Assembly: GCA_035438805.1 (NCBI GenBank)
Contig: DAORJA010000030.1
Location: 1-11,841 of the forward strand
Length of the DNA: 11,841 bases
Direction of reading: 5' to 3'
Source: UBA922 sp035438805
GTDB taxonomy: Bacteria; Patescibacteriota; Patescibacteriia; Magasanikbacterales; UBA922
The notes beneath the pieces are model-generated. The model did not search any database, had not been told where the DNA came from, and saw only the letters and a list, made by a program, of their open reading frames with translations. Positions 1-7,413 of the stretch are shown here, one piece after another. Numbering within the stretch: the stretch's first letter is position 1; every line of letters starts with the position of its first letter. The position numbers were made by a program, and so were the translations under genes.

Positions 1-1
1 A

Positions 2-319
2 ACTCCCGATGCCGGAAGTTTGTGGGCGCGGGTGTGGGGAGAAAAATGGCATGCGTTCGTTCCTCCTCAGCATTTATTTTATTTTCGCGTGTCACACTTA
101 AAGAATATGCTTACCAAGCAGGGCCTTGAAACAGTGCAAGTTTCTCATCACGGGAAATGGTTTGCTATTCCATATATCATTCGATTGCTCTACAGCTGGA
201 CAGGGCTTGCTCTCTTTTCAAGGTTAGCCAAGGTAACGTCAAATTCCATGCTAAAGTCAGTTGCAGTACCTATAAACGCACGAGATACCATATTTCTTAT
301 CGCTCAGAAGACGGGTTGA
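2..319 (+). CDS. SAM-dependent methyltransferase, C-terminal part (5' end outside the window)
   Basis: The reading frame is open from base 2 and ends at TGA 317-319, leaving about 105 C-terminal residues; the start and the SAM-binding Rossmann half are outside the window. A TTG at 20 could be read as a start but lies inside the frame. What remains begins with TPDAGSLWARVWGEKWHAF and continues with PPQHLFYF and a segment like 'LKNMLTKQGLE'. This pattern (Thr-Pro-Asp, Gly-Lys/Arg-Trp, Pro-x-His-Leu-x-Tyr-Phe, then a helix ending in G-x-E) is typical of the C-terminal part of Methyltransf_23-type class I methyltransferases in polysaccharide clusters, where they methylate sugars or lipid intermediates. 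The substrate cannot be told. It probably belongs to a preceding transcription unit, because a promoter overlaps its stop codon. The family call is fairly firm, but the SAM-binding motifs are not visible. Confidence 0.72.
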   Translation, partial: TPDAGSLWARVWGEKWHAFVPPQHLFYFRVSHLKNMLTKQGLETVQVSHHGKWFAIPYIIRLLYSWTGLALFSRLAKVTSNSMLKSVAVPINARDTIFLIAQKTG

Positions 320-344
320 AAACTTGTGTAATAAGTGCTATTAT
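316..344 (+). promoter_or_regulatory. Predicted sigma70-type promoter for the seven-gene glycan operon
   Basis: A -35 box TTGAAA (316-321) and a -10 box TATTAT (339-344) are separated by 17 bases; each matches the consensus at five of six positions. Transcription would start near 351, giving a leader of about 38 bases before the ATG at 389. The -35 box overlaps the TGA stop (317-319) of the methyltransferase. The gap 320-388 holds nothing else clear: a short ATCCTA/TAGGAT complement is too weak to call a hairpin. The assignment comes from sequence pattern only. Confidence 0.6.
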
Positions 345-388
345 CCTATTGGTACAGACACTACAAAAAGTAGGATTATTTTATATAT

Positions 389-1402
389 ATGGAGCAGAAA
401 CATATCTTTATTACCGGTGTTGCAGGCTTCCTTGGTAGTGCATTGGCAGAAGCGTTGCTGAAGCAAGGGCATGTAGTATCAGGATGCGATACCTTGATTG
501 GTGGATACATTGATAATGTCCCAGATCAAGTGAATTTTTATCAGGTGGATTGCCAGTATTTGAATACCATGAAAAAACTCTTAAAAGGGGTTGATATTGT
601 GTACCACACGGCGTGTACCGCCTATGAAGGATTAAGTGTTTTTTCTCCTCATTTGATATGTCAAAATACGTTTCAGATTACGGCGACTGTTGCGTGTGCT
701 GCGGTTGAAATGAAAGTAAAGCGATTTGTAAATTGTTCGAGCATGGCGCGATATGGCCAACAGGACCGCGTGCCATTCACCGAGGATATGACACCAAAAC
801 CTCAGGATCCATATGGAATTGCTAAACTTGCTGCAGAACAAATGCTTGATGTGCTTTCGCACGTGCATGGTATGGAAGTGGTGCATGCTATTCCGCACAA
901 TATTATTGGACCAAAACAAAAATACGATGATCCTTATCGTAATGTTGCGTCTATCATGATTAATTTGATGCTTCAGGGAAGGCAGCCGATTATTTATGGT
1001 GATGGAGAACAAAAACGCTGCTTCTCATTTGTCCAAGACGATATTGATTGTCTGGTAAAGCTTGGTTTCCAAGATAATGTAGTTGGCGAACGTGTAAACA
1101 TTGGACCTGATGAAGAGTTTGTATCAATTAATGAACTCGCAAAAATGATTGCTGAGATTATTGGCTTTGATCTGAAGCCAATCTATGTACCTGGTCGTCC
1201 TCAGGAAGTAAAGTTGGCAACATGCTCAGCCGACAAGGCTCGTCGTTTGCTCAACTACGAGACAAAAACAGATTTAAGAGAAGGGCTCGCGCAAATGATT
1301 GAGTATATAAAAAAACGCGGACCTAAAAAATTTAGATACCATCTTGATGTTGAAATTATTAATGAAAAAACTCCGAAGACATGGACAGAACGCATGTTCT
1401 AA
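389..1402 (+). CDS. NAD-dependent epimerase/dehydratase (extended SDR, UDP-sugar 4-epimerase-like)
   Basis: This 337-residue cytoplasmic protein starts with a Rossmann dinucleotide-binding motif, TGVAGFLG (residues 9-16), in place of the usual TGGAGFIG. The catalytic pattern is complete: Ser in NCSSMARYG (around 117-118) and Tyr142-x3-Lys146 in YGIAK. Later landmarks are IIGP and GDGEQKRCFSFVQDD, the nucleotide-sugar binding part. Extended SDRs of this type interconvert NDP-sugars, most often UDP-glucose/galactose or their N-acetyl or uronate forms; the substrate cannot be read from the sequence. Compared with a 310-residue GalE-like protein it has about 30 extra C-terminal residues, ending in a tail with NEKTPKTWTERMF, which looks like a subfamily feature. 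The ATG is the first gene start after the predicted promoter and has only a weak purine stretch (GTAGGA, about 13 bases upstream). It is the first gene of the operon; the next starts 3 bases after its stop. Confidence 0.85.
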   Translation: MEQKHIFITGVAGFLGSALAEALLKQGHVVSGCDTLIGGYIDNVPDQVNFYQVDCQYLNTMKKLLKGVDIVYHTACTAYEGLSVFSPHLICQNTFQITATVACAAVEMKVKRFVNCSSMARYGQQDRVPFTEDMTPKPQDPYGIAKLAAEQMLDVLSHVHGMEVVHAIPHNIIGPKQKYDDPYRNVASIMINLMLQGRQPIIYGDGEQKRCFSFVQDDIDCLVKLGFQDNVVGERVNIGPDEEFVSINELAKMIAEIIGFDLKPIYVPGRPQEVKLATCSADKARRLLNYETKTDLREGLAQMIEYIKKRGPKKFRYHLDVEIINEKTPKTWTERMF

Positions 1403-1405
1403 TAT

Positions 1406-2323
1406 ATGGAATCATCAAAAATTGCAATTCTTTTGCTCAATTGGAATGGATTTGAAGAGACAACTGCATGTATCGATTCGCTCATAGTGAATAAAACTTC
1501 ATTTGTATTTGATATCTATGTCGTTGATAATCGATCACGTGGAGATGATTACGAGAGATTGCAAAAAAAGTATCAAGGACATGAGAATATCTTTCTAGTT
1601 AAATCAGAAAAAAACTTAGGCTTTACAGGAGGGAATAATCTACTGATACAAGAGGCAAAAAACAAAAAAGACTACCAGTATTATTTTCTTCTGAATAATG
1701 ATACAGAATTACCGGAAGACTTTTTGCAAAAATTAATGGATGCTGTAGGCGGAAGAAAAGGAATTTTCGGCCCCCAAGTTAGATACTTTGAACAAAAAGG
1801 GCTAATCCAATCAATCGGAGGAAATATTAATCTCTGGACAGGAATTTGCAGTCGAATAGGGGATAAAGTGCGAGCAGAAGAGTTAACGGGGAAAAATACT
1901 GAGGCTACTGTGGATTATATTTTTGGATGCGCCTTTTTGATTTCAAAAGAAGTTGTTGATGTGGTGGGGGTACTTGATGAAAAGTATTTTATTTATTATG
2001 AAGAAGTTGATTATTGCGTCTCTGCACGGAAGTATGGCTTTGACGTGAAATATGTACCAGTTGAAACCGTATATCATAAAGATTCGGTCACAACTAGAAA
2101 AATTTCAGGATTCCATATCTACATGATGTTTAGAAATAGAGTACATTTTTTAAAACGTCATAGTTCATGGCTTCAATTTTTAGTTTCATGCGTGTACGTA
2201 GCTTTGTATCTTCCATATTTTGCGCTCAAATACGGAATTCATGAAGCACGTTTTTTAGCAAAGGGCACTCTTGATGGATTCAAAGGCAAGGTGGGTGATC
2301 CTACGCTCTATGGAATGTTTTAG
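1406..2323 (+). CDS. Family 2 glycosyltransferase (rhamnosyltransferase-like, GT-A fold)
   Basis: This 305-residue protein has the GT2 order of motifs. The N-terminal strand is AILLLNWNG (7-15), the nucleotide-binding Asp is in YVVDNRS (Asp41), and NLGFTGGNN lies around 70-78. The metal-binding DXD equivalent is LLNNDTE (Asp99), and the acidic cluster YYEEVDYC (198-205) sits where the catalytic base is expected. The arrangement (NWNG, VDN-x-S, NLGF-x-GGNN, NNDTE) is that of the WbbL/rhamnosyltransferase-like GT2 group. These transfer a sugar from an NDP donor to a lipid-linked or surface glycan at the cytoplasmic face of the membrane. Donor and acceptor are unknown. A hydrophobic stretch near residues 254-276 may touch the membrane. 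The usual Asn-Asn-Ser after the first Asp is Asn-Arg-Ser here. The start follows the previous stop by 3 bases with no visible ribosome binding site, suggesting translational coupling. Confidence 0.9.
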   Translation: MESSKIAILLLNWNGFEETTACIDSLIVNKTSFVFDIYVVDNRSRGDDYERLQKKYQGHENIFLVKSEKNLGFTGGNNLLIQEAKNKKDYQYYFLLNNDTELPEDFLQKLMDAVGGRKGIFGPQVRYFEQKGLIQSIGGNINLWTGICSRIGDKVRAEELTGKNTEATVDYIFGCAFLISKEVVDVVGVLDEKYFIYYEEVDYCVSARKYGFDVKYVPVETVYHKDSVTTRKISGFHIYMMFRNRVHFLKRHSSWLQFLVSCVYVALYLPYFALKYGIHEARFLAKGTLDGFKGKVGDPTLYGMF

Positions 2324-2326
2324 TCT

Positions 2327-3289
2327 ATGATTTCTGTAATCAGTACAGTTAAAAACGAAATACAATCTCTCAGTTTGTGGCTTGAAAGTATTCAGTCACA
2401 AACCAAGCAGGCAGACGAGATAATTATTGTTGACGGGGGTTCTACTGATGGCACCTGGGAATGGCTGCAAAACCAGCAATCTCGCCATACAAACTTAAAG
2501 GCATATCAAGTAAAAGGAAATATTGCACATGGTAGAAATTGTGCAATCACTTATGCAAAAGGGGATTATATTGCAGTTGCAGATGCGGGGTGTCGATACG
2601 AGTCTTCGTGGCTTGAGAATATCACGGCTCCATTACGAGAAGGTATGGCTCTCTGTGTCACAACAGCTTTTGGTCCATGGCTACAAGATTCTGATACGCT
2701 AAAAACTCGATTGATTGCTGCGTCAACCATACCACAGGCTTCTGAATTTAAAAAACACTGGTATCCTTCAAGCAGATCAATCGCATTCACCAAAGAAGTA
2801 TGGGAAAAAGCTGGTAGATATCCAGAATGGATTCCGTGGTGCGAAGATATTTTATTTGACATGGCAATTGTAAAAAGTGGAATATCAATTCACTTTATCC
2901 GCGTGCCATACGTATATTGGCAACCAAGGACATGCGTAAAATCTTATATGAAACAGGTGTTTCAATATACCAAGAGTGATGGTCATGGGAAACTATTCTT
3001 AGGAAGGCAAATAATCCGATATGCCGTGTATATTGGATCGCTTGTGTTATTGGCAGTATCATTCATGTATTCATATATATTTCTTCTGCCGCTTCTGGCA
3101 GGGTTGATCGTGTATATGCGAAAGTTCTTTATGCGTTGGATCTCGTTTACCAGAGATAAAAATTGGATCTATCGGCTAAGCGGAGTGGTGGCAGTACCCT
3201 TCATCGTAGCTGTAGGAGATCTTGCAAAGATGTGTGGGTGGCCTGTAGGCGTGTATGAACGTTCTATGGGAAAAATAAAACTAGAATAA
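2327..3289 (+). CDS. Family 2 glycosyltransferase with C-terminal membrane segments
   Basis: This 320-residue protein begins directly with the GT2 fold: SVISTVKNE (3-11), then IIIVDGGSTDGT (Asp36, Asp41) and HGRNCAI (68-74). The DXD position reads VADAGC (Asp86), so the second acidic residue is replaced by Gly. The Glu-Asp pair in PWCEDILFD (173-174) fits the catalytic-base region. Hydrophobic segments at about 229-262 and 281-300 suggest the C-terminal end is anchored in the cytoplasmic membrane, unlike the two other glycosyltransferases of the operon. This architecture fits enzymes that elongate polyprenyl-linked oligosaccharides. The sugar is not predictable. The start follows the previous TAG by 3 bases, with only a weak GGAA about 12 bases upstream. 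The family call is firm; the exact number of membrane helices is not. Confidence 0.88.
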   Translation: MISVISTVKNEIQSLSLWLESIQSQTKQADEIIIVDGGSTDGTWEWLQNQQSRHTNLKAYQVKGNIAHGRNCAITYAKGDYIAVADAGCRYESSWLENITAPLREGMALCVTTAFGPWLQDSDTLKTRLIAASTIPQASEFKKHWYPSSRSIAFTKEVWEKAGRYPEWIPWCEDILFDMAIVKSGISIHFIRVPYVYWQPRTCVKSYMKQVFQYTKSDGHGKLFLGRQIIRYAVYIGSLVLLAVSFMYSYIFLLPLLAGLIVYMRKFFMRWISFTRDKNWIYRLSGVVAVPFIVAVGDLAKMCGWPVGVYERSMGKIKLE

Positions 3290-3291
3290 GT

Positions 3292-4152
3292 ATGAAACTT
3301 TCTATCATCATGGTGAGCTGGAATACTGTTGAGTTTACCAGACAAGCATTAGCTTCTGTATTCAGAGAGACAAACGGATTTGAATATGAAGTTATTGTAG
3401 TCGATAATAATTCTGCTGATGAAAGCGTCTCAATGATACAAAAAGAATTTCCACCCGTACGACTAATCGAAAATAAAGAGAATCTTGGTTTTGGAAAAGC
3501 AAACAATCAGGGAATGTCAATTGCTAAGGGGGACTATTTTTTTCTCCTAAATACTGATACGATTATCCTAGATAATGCGATTACAAAGCTGGTTCAGTAT
3601 CTCGATGATCATCCTGAAGTCATGTGTGTGGGTCCTCGGCTGTTGAATGGAGATGGTACATTCCAGCATGCATGCCGCAGAAACTTACCAAATCCAGTGA
3701 ATGCATTTTTTCATCTATTCGGGTTCACGAAAATATTCAAAAAGAGTAGTACTGTAAATAAATACAAAAAGTATACCGATGATCCAGAAATCACGGAACC
3801 AGTCGAAGCAATTTCTGGAGCAGCAATGATGTTTAGACGCACGGTATTCGAAACAATTGGTGGGTTTGATGAAACATTCTTTTTCTATGGTGAAGATCTA
3901 GACCTTGCAAAGAGAATAGGCGACAAGGGCTGGAGTATTATCTATGTCGCTCAAGCCAAAATTACTCATTTTGGAGGGGCGAGCAGTAAAAAGCGCCGCA
4001 CCGCGTCACTGGTGAATTTTTATGAGTCAATGTGGATCTATTACAAAAAACATTTTTACACAAAAACTAATAGTGTCGTGAATGGCAGCGTATTTGTAGG
4101 GATCAAGCTACGCATGCTAATTGCATTGATTATTAATATTTTTAAAAAGTAA
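3292..4152 (+). CDS. Family 2 glycosyltransferase (WbbL/rhamnosyltransferase-like)
   Basis: This 286-residue protein shows the classical motif series: LSIIMVSWNT (3-12), VIVVDNNSAD (Asp38), NLGFGKANNQG (64-74), LLNTDT (DXD Asp89) and FFYGEDLDL (Glu201, Asp202, catalytic-base region). The C-terminal region with SLVNFYESMWIYYKKHF is typical of the rhamnosyltransferase-like GT2 group, whose members extend O-antigen, capsule or arabinogalactan-linker glycans. No clear transmembrane helix is present; the C-terminus is basic and hydrophobic (ending IINIFKK) and may associate with the membrane surface. It resembles the glycosyltransferase at 1406-2323 in its motif series more than the membrane-anchored one between them, so these two may be ancient duplicates. 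The gap to the preceding stop is 2 bases. The specific sugar is unknown. Confidence 0.9.
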   Translation: MKLSIIMVSWNTVEFTRQALASVFRETNGFEYEVIVVDNNSADESVSMIQKEFPPVRLIENKENLGFGKANNQGMSIAKGDYFFLLNTDTIILDNAITKLVQYLDDHPEVMCVGPRLLNGDGTFQHACRRNLPNPVNAFFHLFGFTKIFKKSSTVNKYKKYTDDPEITEPVEAISGAAMMFRRTVFETIGGFDETFFFYGEDLDLAKRIGDKGWSIIYVAQAKITHFGGASSKKRRTASLVNFYESMWIYYKKHFYTKTNSVVNGSVFVGIKLRMLIALIINIFKK

Positions 4153-4159
4153 TGTGCAT

Positions 4160-5095
4160 ATGAAAACAGTACTCGTAACCGGCGGAGCTGGATTCATTGG
4201 TTCTCATTTGTGTGAAAAATTACTCAACATGAAAAACCGAGTGATATGCGTTGATAATTTGCTAACCGGTTCAAAAGATAATATTGCTCATATTTTGGAT
4301 AATCCAAACTTTGAACTAATCGAACATGACATTATCGAGCCACTATACGTTAAGCGTAGCGTGGATGAGATATATAATCTTGCCTGTGCTGCATCTCCAG
4401 TAAAATATCAGGCGCATGCAATACACACCATAAAAACAAGCACGATTGGAGTAATCAATATACTTGAATTGGCTAGACAAAAAGGGGCTGTAGTGCTTCA
4501 AGCATCAACGTCTGAGGTATACGGAGATCCAGAAGTACATCCACAGGTTGAGTCGTATAGGGGAAGTGTAAATCCGATTGGCTCACGTGCGTGTTATGAT
4601 GAGGGTAAACGATGCGCAGAAACATTGTTTTTTGAATATGCGCGGGTCTATGGGTTAAAAATAAAGGTAGTACGTATTTTTAATACGTACGGACCTCGAA
4701 TGGCTGCAAATGACGGGCGAGTAGTATCGAATTTCATTACTCAAGCATTAAAGAATAAAAATATTACGGTATACGGAAAAGGGTCTCAAACTCGGAGTTT
4801 CTGCTATGTAGACGATTTGGTAGAAGGACTCATAAAAATGATGGCTTCAAAAAAGACTATAGTAGGGCCGATTAATTTAGGGAACCCAAACGAAATGACA
4901 GTCAAGGAATTGGCTGAACATATAATTGAAATGACTCATACAAAAAGTAAATTGATCTATAAGGATTTGCCTGAAGATGATCCTACACGTCGTAAGCCTG
5001 ATATTGCAAAAGCAAAAAAACAATTGGGCTGGGAGCCACGTGTTAAATTAAAAGACGGGTTGGCTCATACAATTAATTATTTTGAATCGTTATAA
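4160..5095 (+). CDS. uxs: UDP-glucuronate decarboxylase (UDP-xylose synthase)
   Basis: This extended SDR oxidatively decarboxylates UDP-glucuronate to UDP-xylose using bound NAD. Starting at ATG 4160 gives 311 residues beginning MKTVLVTGGAGFIGSHL. A GTG at 4154 would only add Met-His and lies closer to the previous stop, so the ATG is preferred. The family hallmarks are all present. FELIEHDIIEPLY and the ASTSEVYGDP block carry Thr117 and Glu119. CYDEGKRCAE carries Tyr146 and Lys150. RIFNTYGPRM is followed by DGRVVSNFI with Arg187, and GSQTRSFCYVDDL carries Arg212. Near the C-terminus is LPEDDPTRRKPDI. The Thr-x-Glu plus Tyr/Lys set matches that described for human UXS1. The dehydrogenase that makes its substrate starts 2 bases after its stop, so the two reactions are genetically coupled. 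No Shine-Dalgarno sequence is visible. Identification is firm. Confidence 0.94.
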   Translation: MKTVLVTGGAGFIGSHLCEKLLNMKNRVICVDNLLTGSKDNIAHILDNPNFELIEHDIIEPLYVKRSVDEIYNLACAASPVKYQAHAIHTIKTSTIGVINILELARQKGAVVLQASTSEVYGDPEVHPQVESYRGSVNPIGSRACYDEGKRCAETLFFEYARVYGLKIKVVRIFNTYGPRMAANDGRVVSNFITQALKNKNITVYGKGSQTRSFCYVDDLVEGLIKMMASKKTIVGPINLGNPNEMTVKELAEHIIEMTHTKSKLIYKDLPEDDPTRRKPDIAKAKKQLGWEPRVKLKDGLAHTINYFESL

Positions 5096-5097
5096 CT

Positions 5098-6504
5098 ATG
5101 AATGTTCTCTATATCGGTGGAGGGTTTGTAGGAACATGTTCAGCTGCTGTTTCGGCTGATTCAGGTCACACTACATTGGTCTATGATTTGGATAAAGAAA
5201 AGGTAAAAAAACTCTCATCCGAGGATAGGGATATTATTCAGTCATGTCTGCATGAAGAAGGATTAGGAGAATTGTTGATTCAAAACCATGATCGAATCAC
5301 TTTTACCTATGACATAAAGCATGTTGAAAAATTTATAGAGAATGTTGATGTGGTATTCATGTGTTTGCCTACTCCAGAAAAAAGAGATGCAGAAGGCGAG
5401 ACAGATTTGTCGTATTATGAAAAAGCAGTGGAATCAATCGGTCCAATGCTAGCCAAGCGCAACAAGAAAAAACAATCCAAACATTTGGTGATCATTAATA
5501 AAAGCACGGTTCCGGTACGCATGATTGATTATACAGAAAAGCTGTTTCGAGCACAGAAGGTAGATAATTTTAGCATTGTATCAAATCCTGAATTTTTGGT
5601 TGAAGGCAAAGCAATAAAAGACTCAATTCATCCTGACCGAGTAGTGGTGGGCGCAAATACTGAAGAAGATTTTATGATCATGCGCCAATTCTATAGACGC
5701 TTCTATGATTCAAGTACAGTGCAGTATATTGAAGTAAATCCATATGAAGCTGCATGTGGCAAACTTTTGGCAAATTTTTTGCTTTTCAATAAGATTGTTA
5801 CGGCATATGACGTAGTCGGACGAACGTGTGAGCATTTCCCAAATGTGAATTATGAGGCGGTGCGAAAGATTCTTATTTCAGATCCTCGTATTGGTAATTG
5901 GGGGCTCTACAATAGTCTATTTGCTGGCGGAAGCTGTTTTATCAAAGATGCGGGCTCACTCGCTCATCAGCTCGAAGAAGCAGGGACACATGCACATTTG
6001 GTACGAGAAATCTTAGAAGCAAACGTATTTCAGAGAGATCATTTTTTCTCCCGTGCAGAACAGGAAGCGAAGTTTGTGTGGAAAAATAAGAAGGTTGCGG
6101 TACTTGGTCTCGCGTTCAAACAAGCAACCAATGACATACGCAATTCAGGTGCGATAGGTATTATTCATGAACTTCTTGGAGCGGGAGTTTCAGAAGTGAG
6201 AGTCTATGATCCTGCGGCAACGGAAGAAACTAAAAAATATTTTGACTTAGATAAAAATACGCTATACGAAAAAATTGTGTACGCAGATAAAGAATATGAC
6301 GCGATACAGGATGCTGATGTGTGTATTATTTGTACAGATTGGCCTCAGTTTAGGGGAGTGGGGGATATATTATTGACGCTTCCTGGGAGATGTCTTATTA
6401 TGGATGGACGAAGAATACTACAGCATCAGTATGAGAAGCTGGTAGAGGAGGGTTTTTCAATCATTGCTGTAGGATCACCGTTTATGTCAGGAGTTAAGTC
6501 ATAA
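5098..6504 (+). CDS. ugd: UDP-glucose 6-dehydrogenase
   Basis: This 468-residue enzyme oxidises UDP-glucose to UDP-glucuronate with two NAD, feeding the decarboxylase encoded just upstream. The N-terminal NAD domain opens with YIGGGFVGTCSAA, followed by CLPTP (about 93-97) and NKSTVPV. The NPEFLVEG block marks the substrate pocket. The central helix EAACGKLLANFL carries Lys222 and Asn226, at the positions of conserved substrate-binding residues of the family. The catalytic cysteine is Cys280 in GGSCFIKD with Asp284; the usual motif is GGSCFPKD, so a normally very conserved Pro is Ile. The C-terminal domain has LGLAFKQATNDIRNS and ends with a UDP-binding domain. The STVPV block is followed by Arg-Met instead of the common Gly-Thr. 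Length is at the upper end of the usual range. Despite the substitutions all catalytic residues I can place are intact, so activity is expected. Confidence 0.93.
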   Translation: MNVLYIGGGFVGTCSAAVSADSGHTTLVYDLDKEKVKKLSSEDRDIIQSCLHEEGLGELLIQNHDRITFTYDIKHVEKFIENVDVVFMCLPTPEKRDAEGETDLSYYEKAVESIGPMLAKRNKKKQSKHLVIINKSTVPVRMIDYTEKLFRAQKVDNFSIVSNPEFLVEGKAIKDSIHPDRVVVGANTEEDFMIMRQFYRRFYDSSTVQYIEVNPYEAACGKLLANFLLFNKIVTAYDVVGRTCEHFPNVNYEAVRKILISDPRIGNWGLYNSLFAGGSCFIKDAGSLAHQLEEAGTHAHLVREILEANVFQRDHFFSRAEQEAKFVWKNKKVAVLGLAFKQATNDIRNSGAIGIIHELLGAGVSEVRVYDPAATEETKKYFDLDKNTLYEKIVYADKEYDAIQDADVCIICTDWPQFRGVGDILLTLPGRCLIMDGRRILQHQYEKLVEEGFSIIAVGSPFMSGVKS

Positions 6505-6508
6505 TTAT

Positions 6509-7411
6509 ATGCCTAAATGTATTGTTACGGGGGGAGCAGGATTTATCGGGTCACATCTTACTGATCGTTTGGTTGAATTAGGTCATGAAGTGCATGTAAT
6601 TGATAATCTCATGCTCGGAAAAAAGGAATTTGTGAATCCGAAAGCAGTATTCCATCAGATTGATATTAGAGATGAAGTAGAATTAGAAAAAGTATTTATT
6701 GGAGCTGAAGTAGTATTCCACGAAGCAGCAGATCCTCGTCTGCAGGTATCGATTGAAGATCCTGTAGGAACCCATGAAGTAAATGTTACAGGAACTTTGA
6801 ATGTGCTTGTAGCTGCAAAAAATACTAAAGTAAAAAAAGTCATTTTTGCGTCATCATGTGCAACCTATGGAGACGTGCCACTTCCTATTTCAGAGACTGC
6901 GGTACAAGAACCATTAAGCCCTTATGGCCTGCATAAGAAAATGGGCGAAGAATATTGCCGTCTGTTCAGTCAATTATACGGCTTAGAAACCGTATGTCTG
7001 CGCTATTTCAATGTATTTGGGCCACGAAAGCTTGATACAGGTTCGTACCCAATGGTAATTCCCACATTCTTGGGTCAAATCAAGAGAGGTGAGGTGATGA
7101 CTATTGTCGGAGATGGTGAGCAGACTCGTGACTATGTGCATGTGGATGATGTGGTTCGAGCAAATATTCAAGCGTGGCAGGAAGAAGTGAGTAACGGTGA
7201 ACCAATTAATATTGGATCAGGAAGACAAGTGAGTGTGAATGAAGTGGCACGAGCTATTGGCGGAGAATCGAAGAATATTCCTGCTCGTGCAGGTGAGATG
7301 CGTCATATTGAAGCGAATGTTGCAAAGGCTAAGACTCTATTAAAATGGGAGTCAACTATTTCAATTGAAGAAGGAATTGATGCGCTTAAAAAAGAATGGG
7401 GAATTTCGTAA
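6509..7411 (+). CDS. NAD-dependent NDP-sugar epimerase (GalE-like)
   Basis: This 300-residue extended SDR starts CIVTGGAGFIGSHL and has the catalytic set Ser in ASSCATYGD plus Tyr139-x3-Lys143 in YGLHK. LRYFNVFGPR and GDGEQTRDYVHVDDV complete the nucleotide-sugar site. The short length and motif spelling fit the compact GalE/WbpP-like group common in polysaccharide loci, which epimerise C4 of UDP-sugars. In this operon it could act on UDP-glucose, UDP-glucuronate or UDP-xylose; the sequence does not decide. The ATG follows the dehydrogenase stop by 4 bases. An AGGAG at 6489-6493 lies 15 bases upstream, farther than the usual 5-9, and is the best Shine-Dalgarno-like match among the starts checked. 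It is the last gene of the operon, with a terminator-like palindrome just after its stop. Confidence 0.87.
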   Translation: MPKCIVTGGAGFIGSHLTDRLVELGHEVHVIDNLMLGKKEFVNPKAVFHQIDIRDEVELEKVFIGAEVVFHEAADPRLQVSIEDPVGTHEVNVTGTLNVLVAAKNTKVKKVIFASSCATYGDVPLPISETAVQEPLSPYGLHKKMGEEYCRLFSQLYGLETVCLRYFNVFGPRKLDTGSYPMVIPTFLGQIKRGEVMTIVGDGEQTRDYVHVDDVVRANIQAWQEEVSNGEPINIGSGRQVSVNEVARAIGGESKNIPARAGEMRHIEANVAKAKTLLKWESTISIEEGIDALKKEWGIS

Positions 7412-7413
7412 AG

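Noticed and set aside
341..376. A possible hairpin (ATCCTA with TAGGAT) in the leader of the main operon.
   Set aside because: The stem is only six base pairs with a loop of over 20 bases and no T-run, so neither terminator nor riboswitch is supported.
157..438. A 93-codon plus-strand open frame overlapping the methyltransferase end and the first epimerase start.
   Set aside because: It overlaps two real genes in other frames and has no recognisable domain, and the intergenic part carries a promoter instead.
4152..4162. A stop/start overlap (TAATG) between the third glycosyltransferase and the decarboxylase.
   Set aside because: The ATG at 4152-4154 is not in the decarboxylase frame; the in-frame choices are GTG 4154 and ATG 4160, and the latter is preferred.
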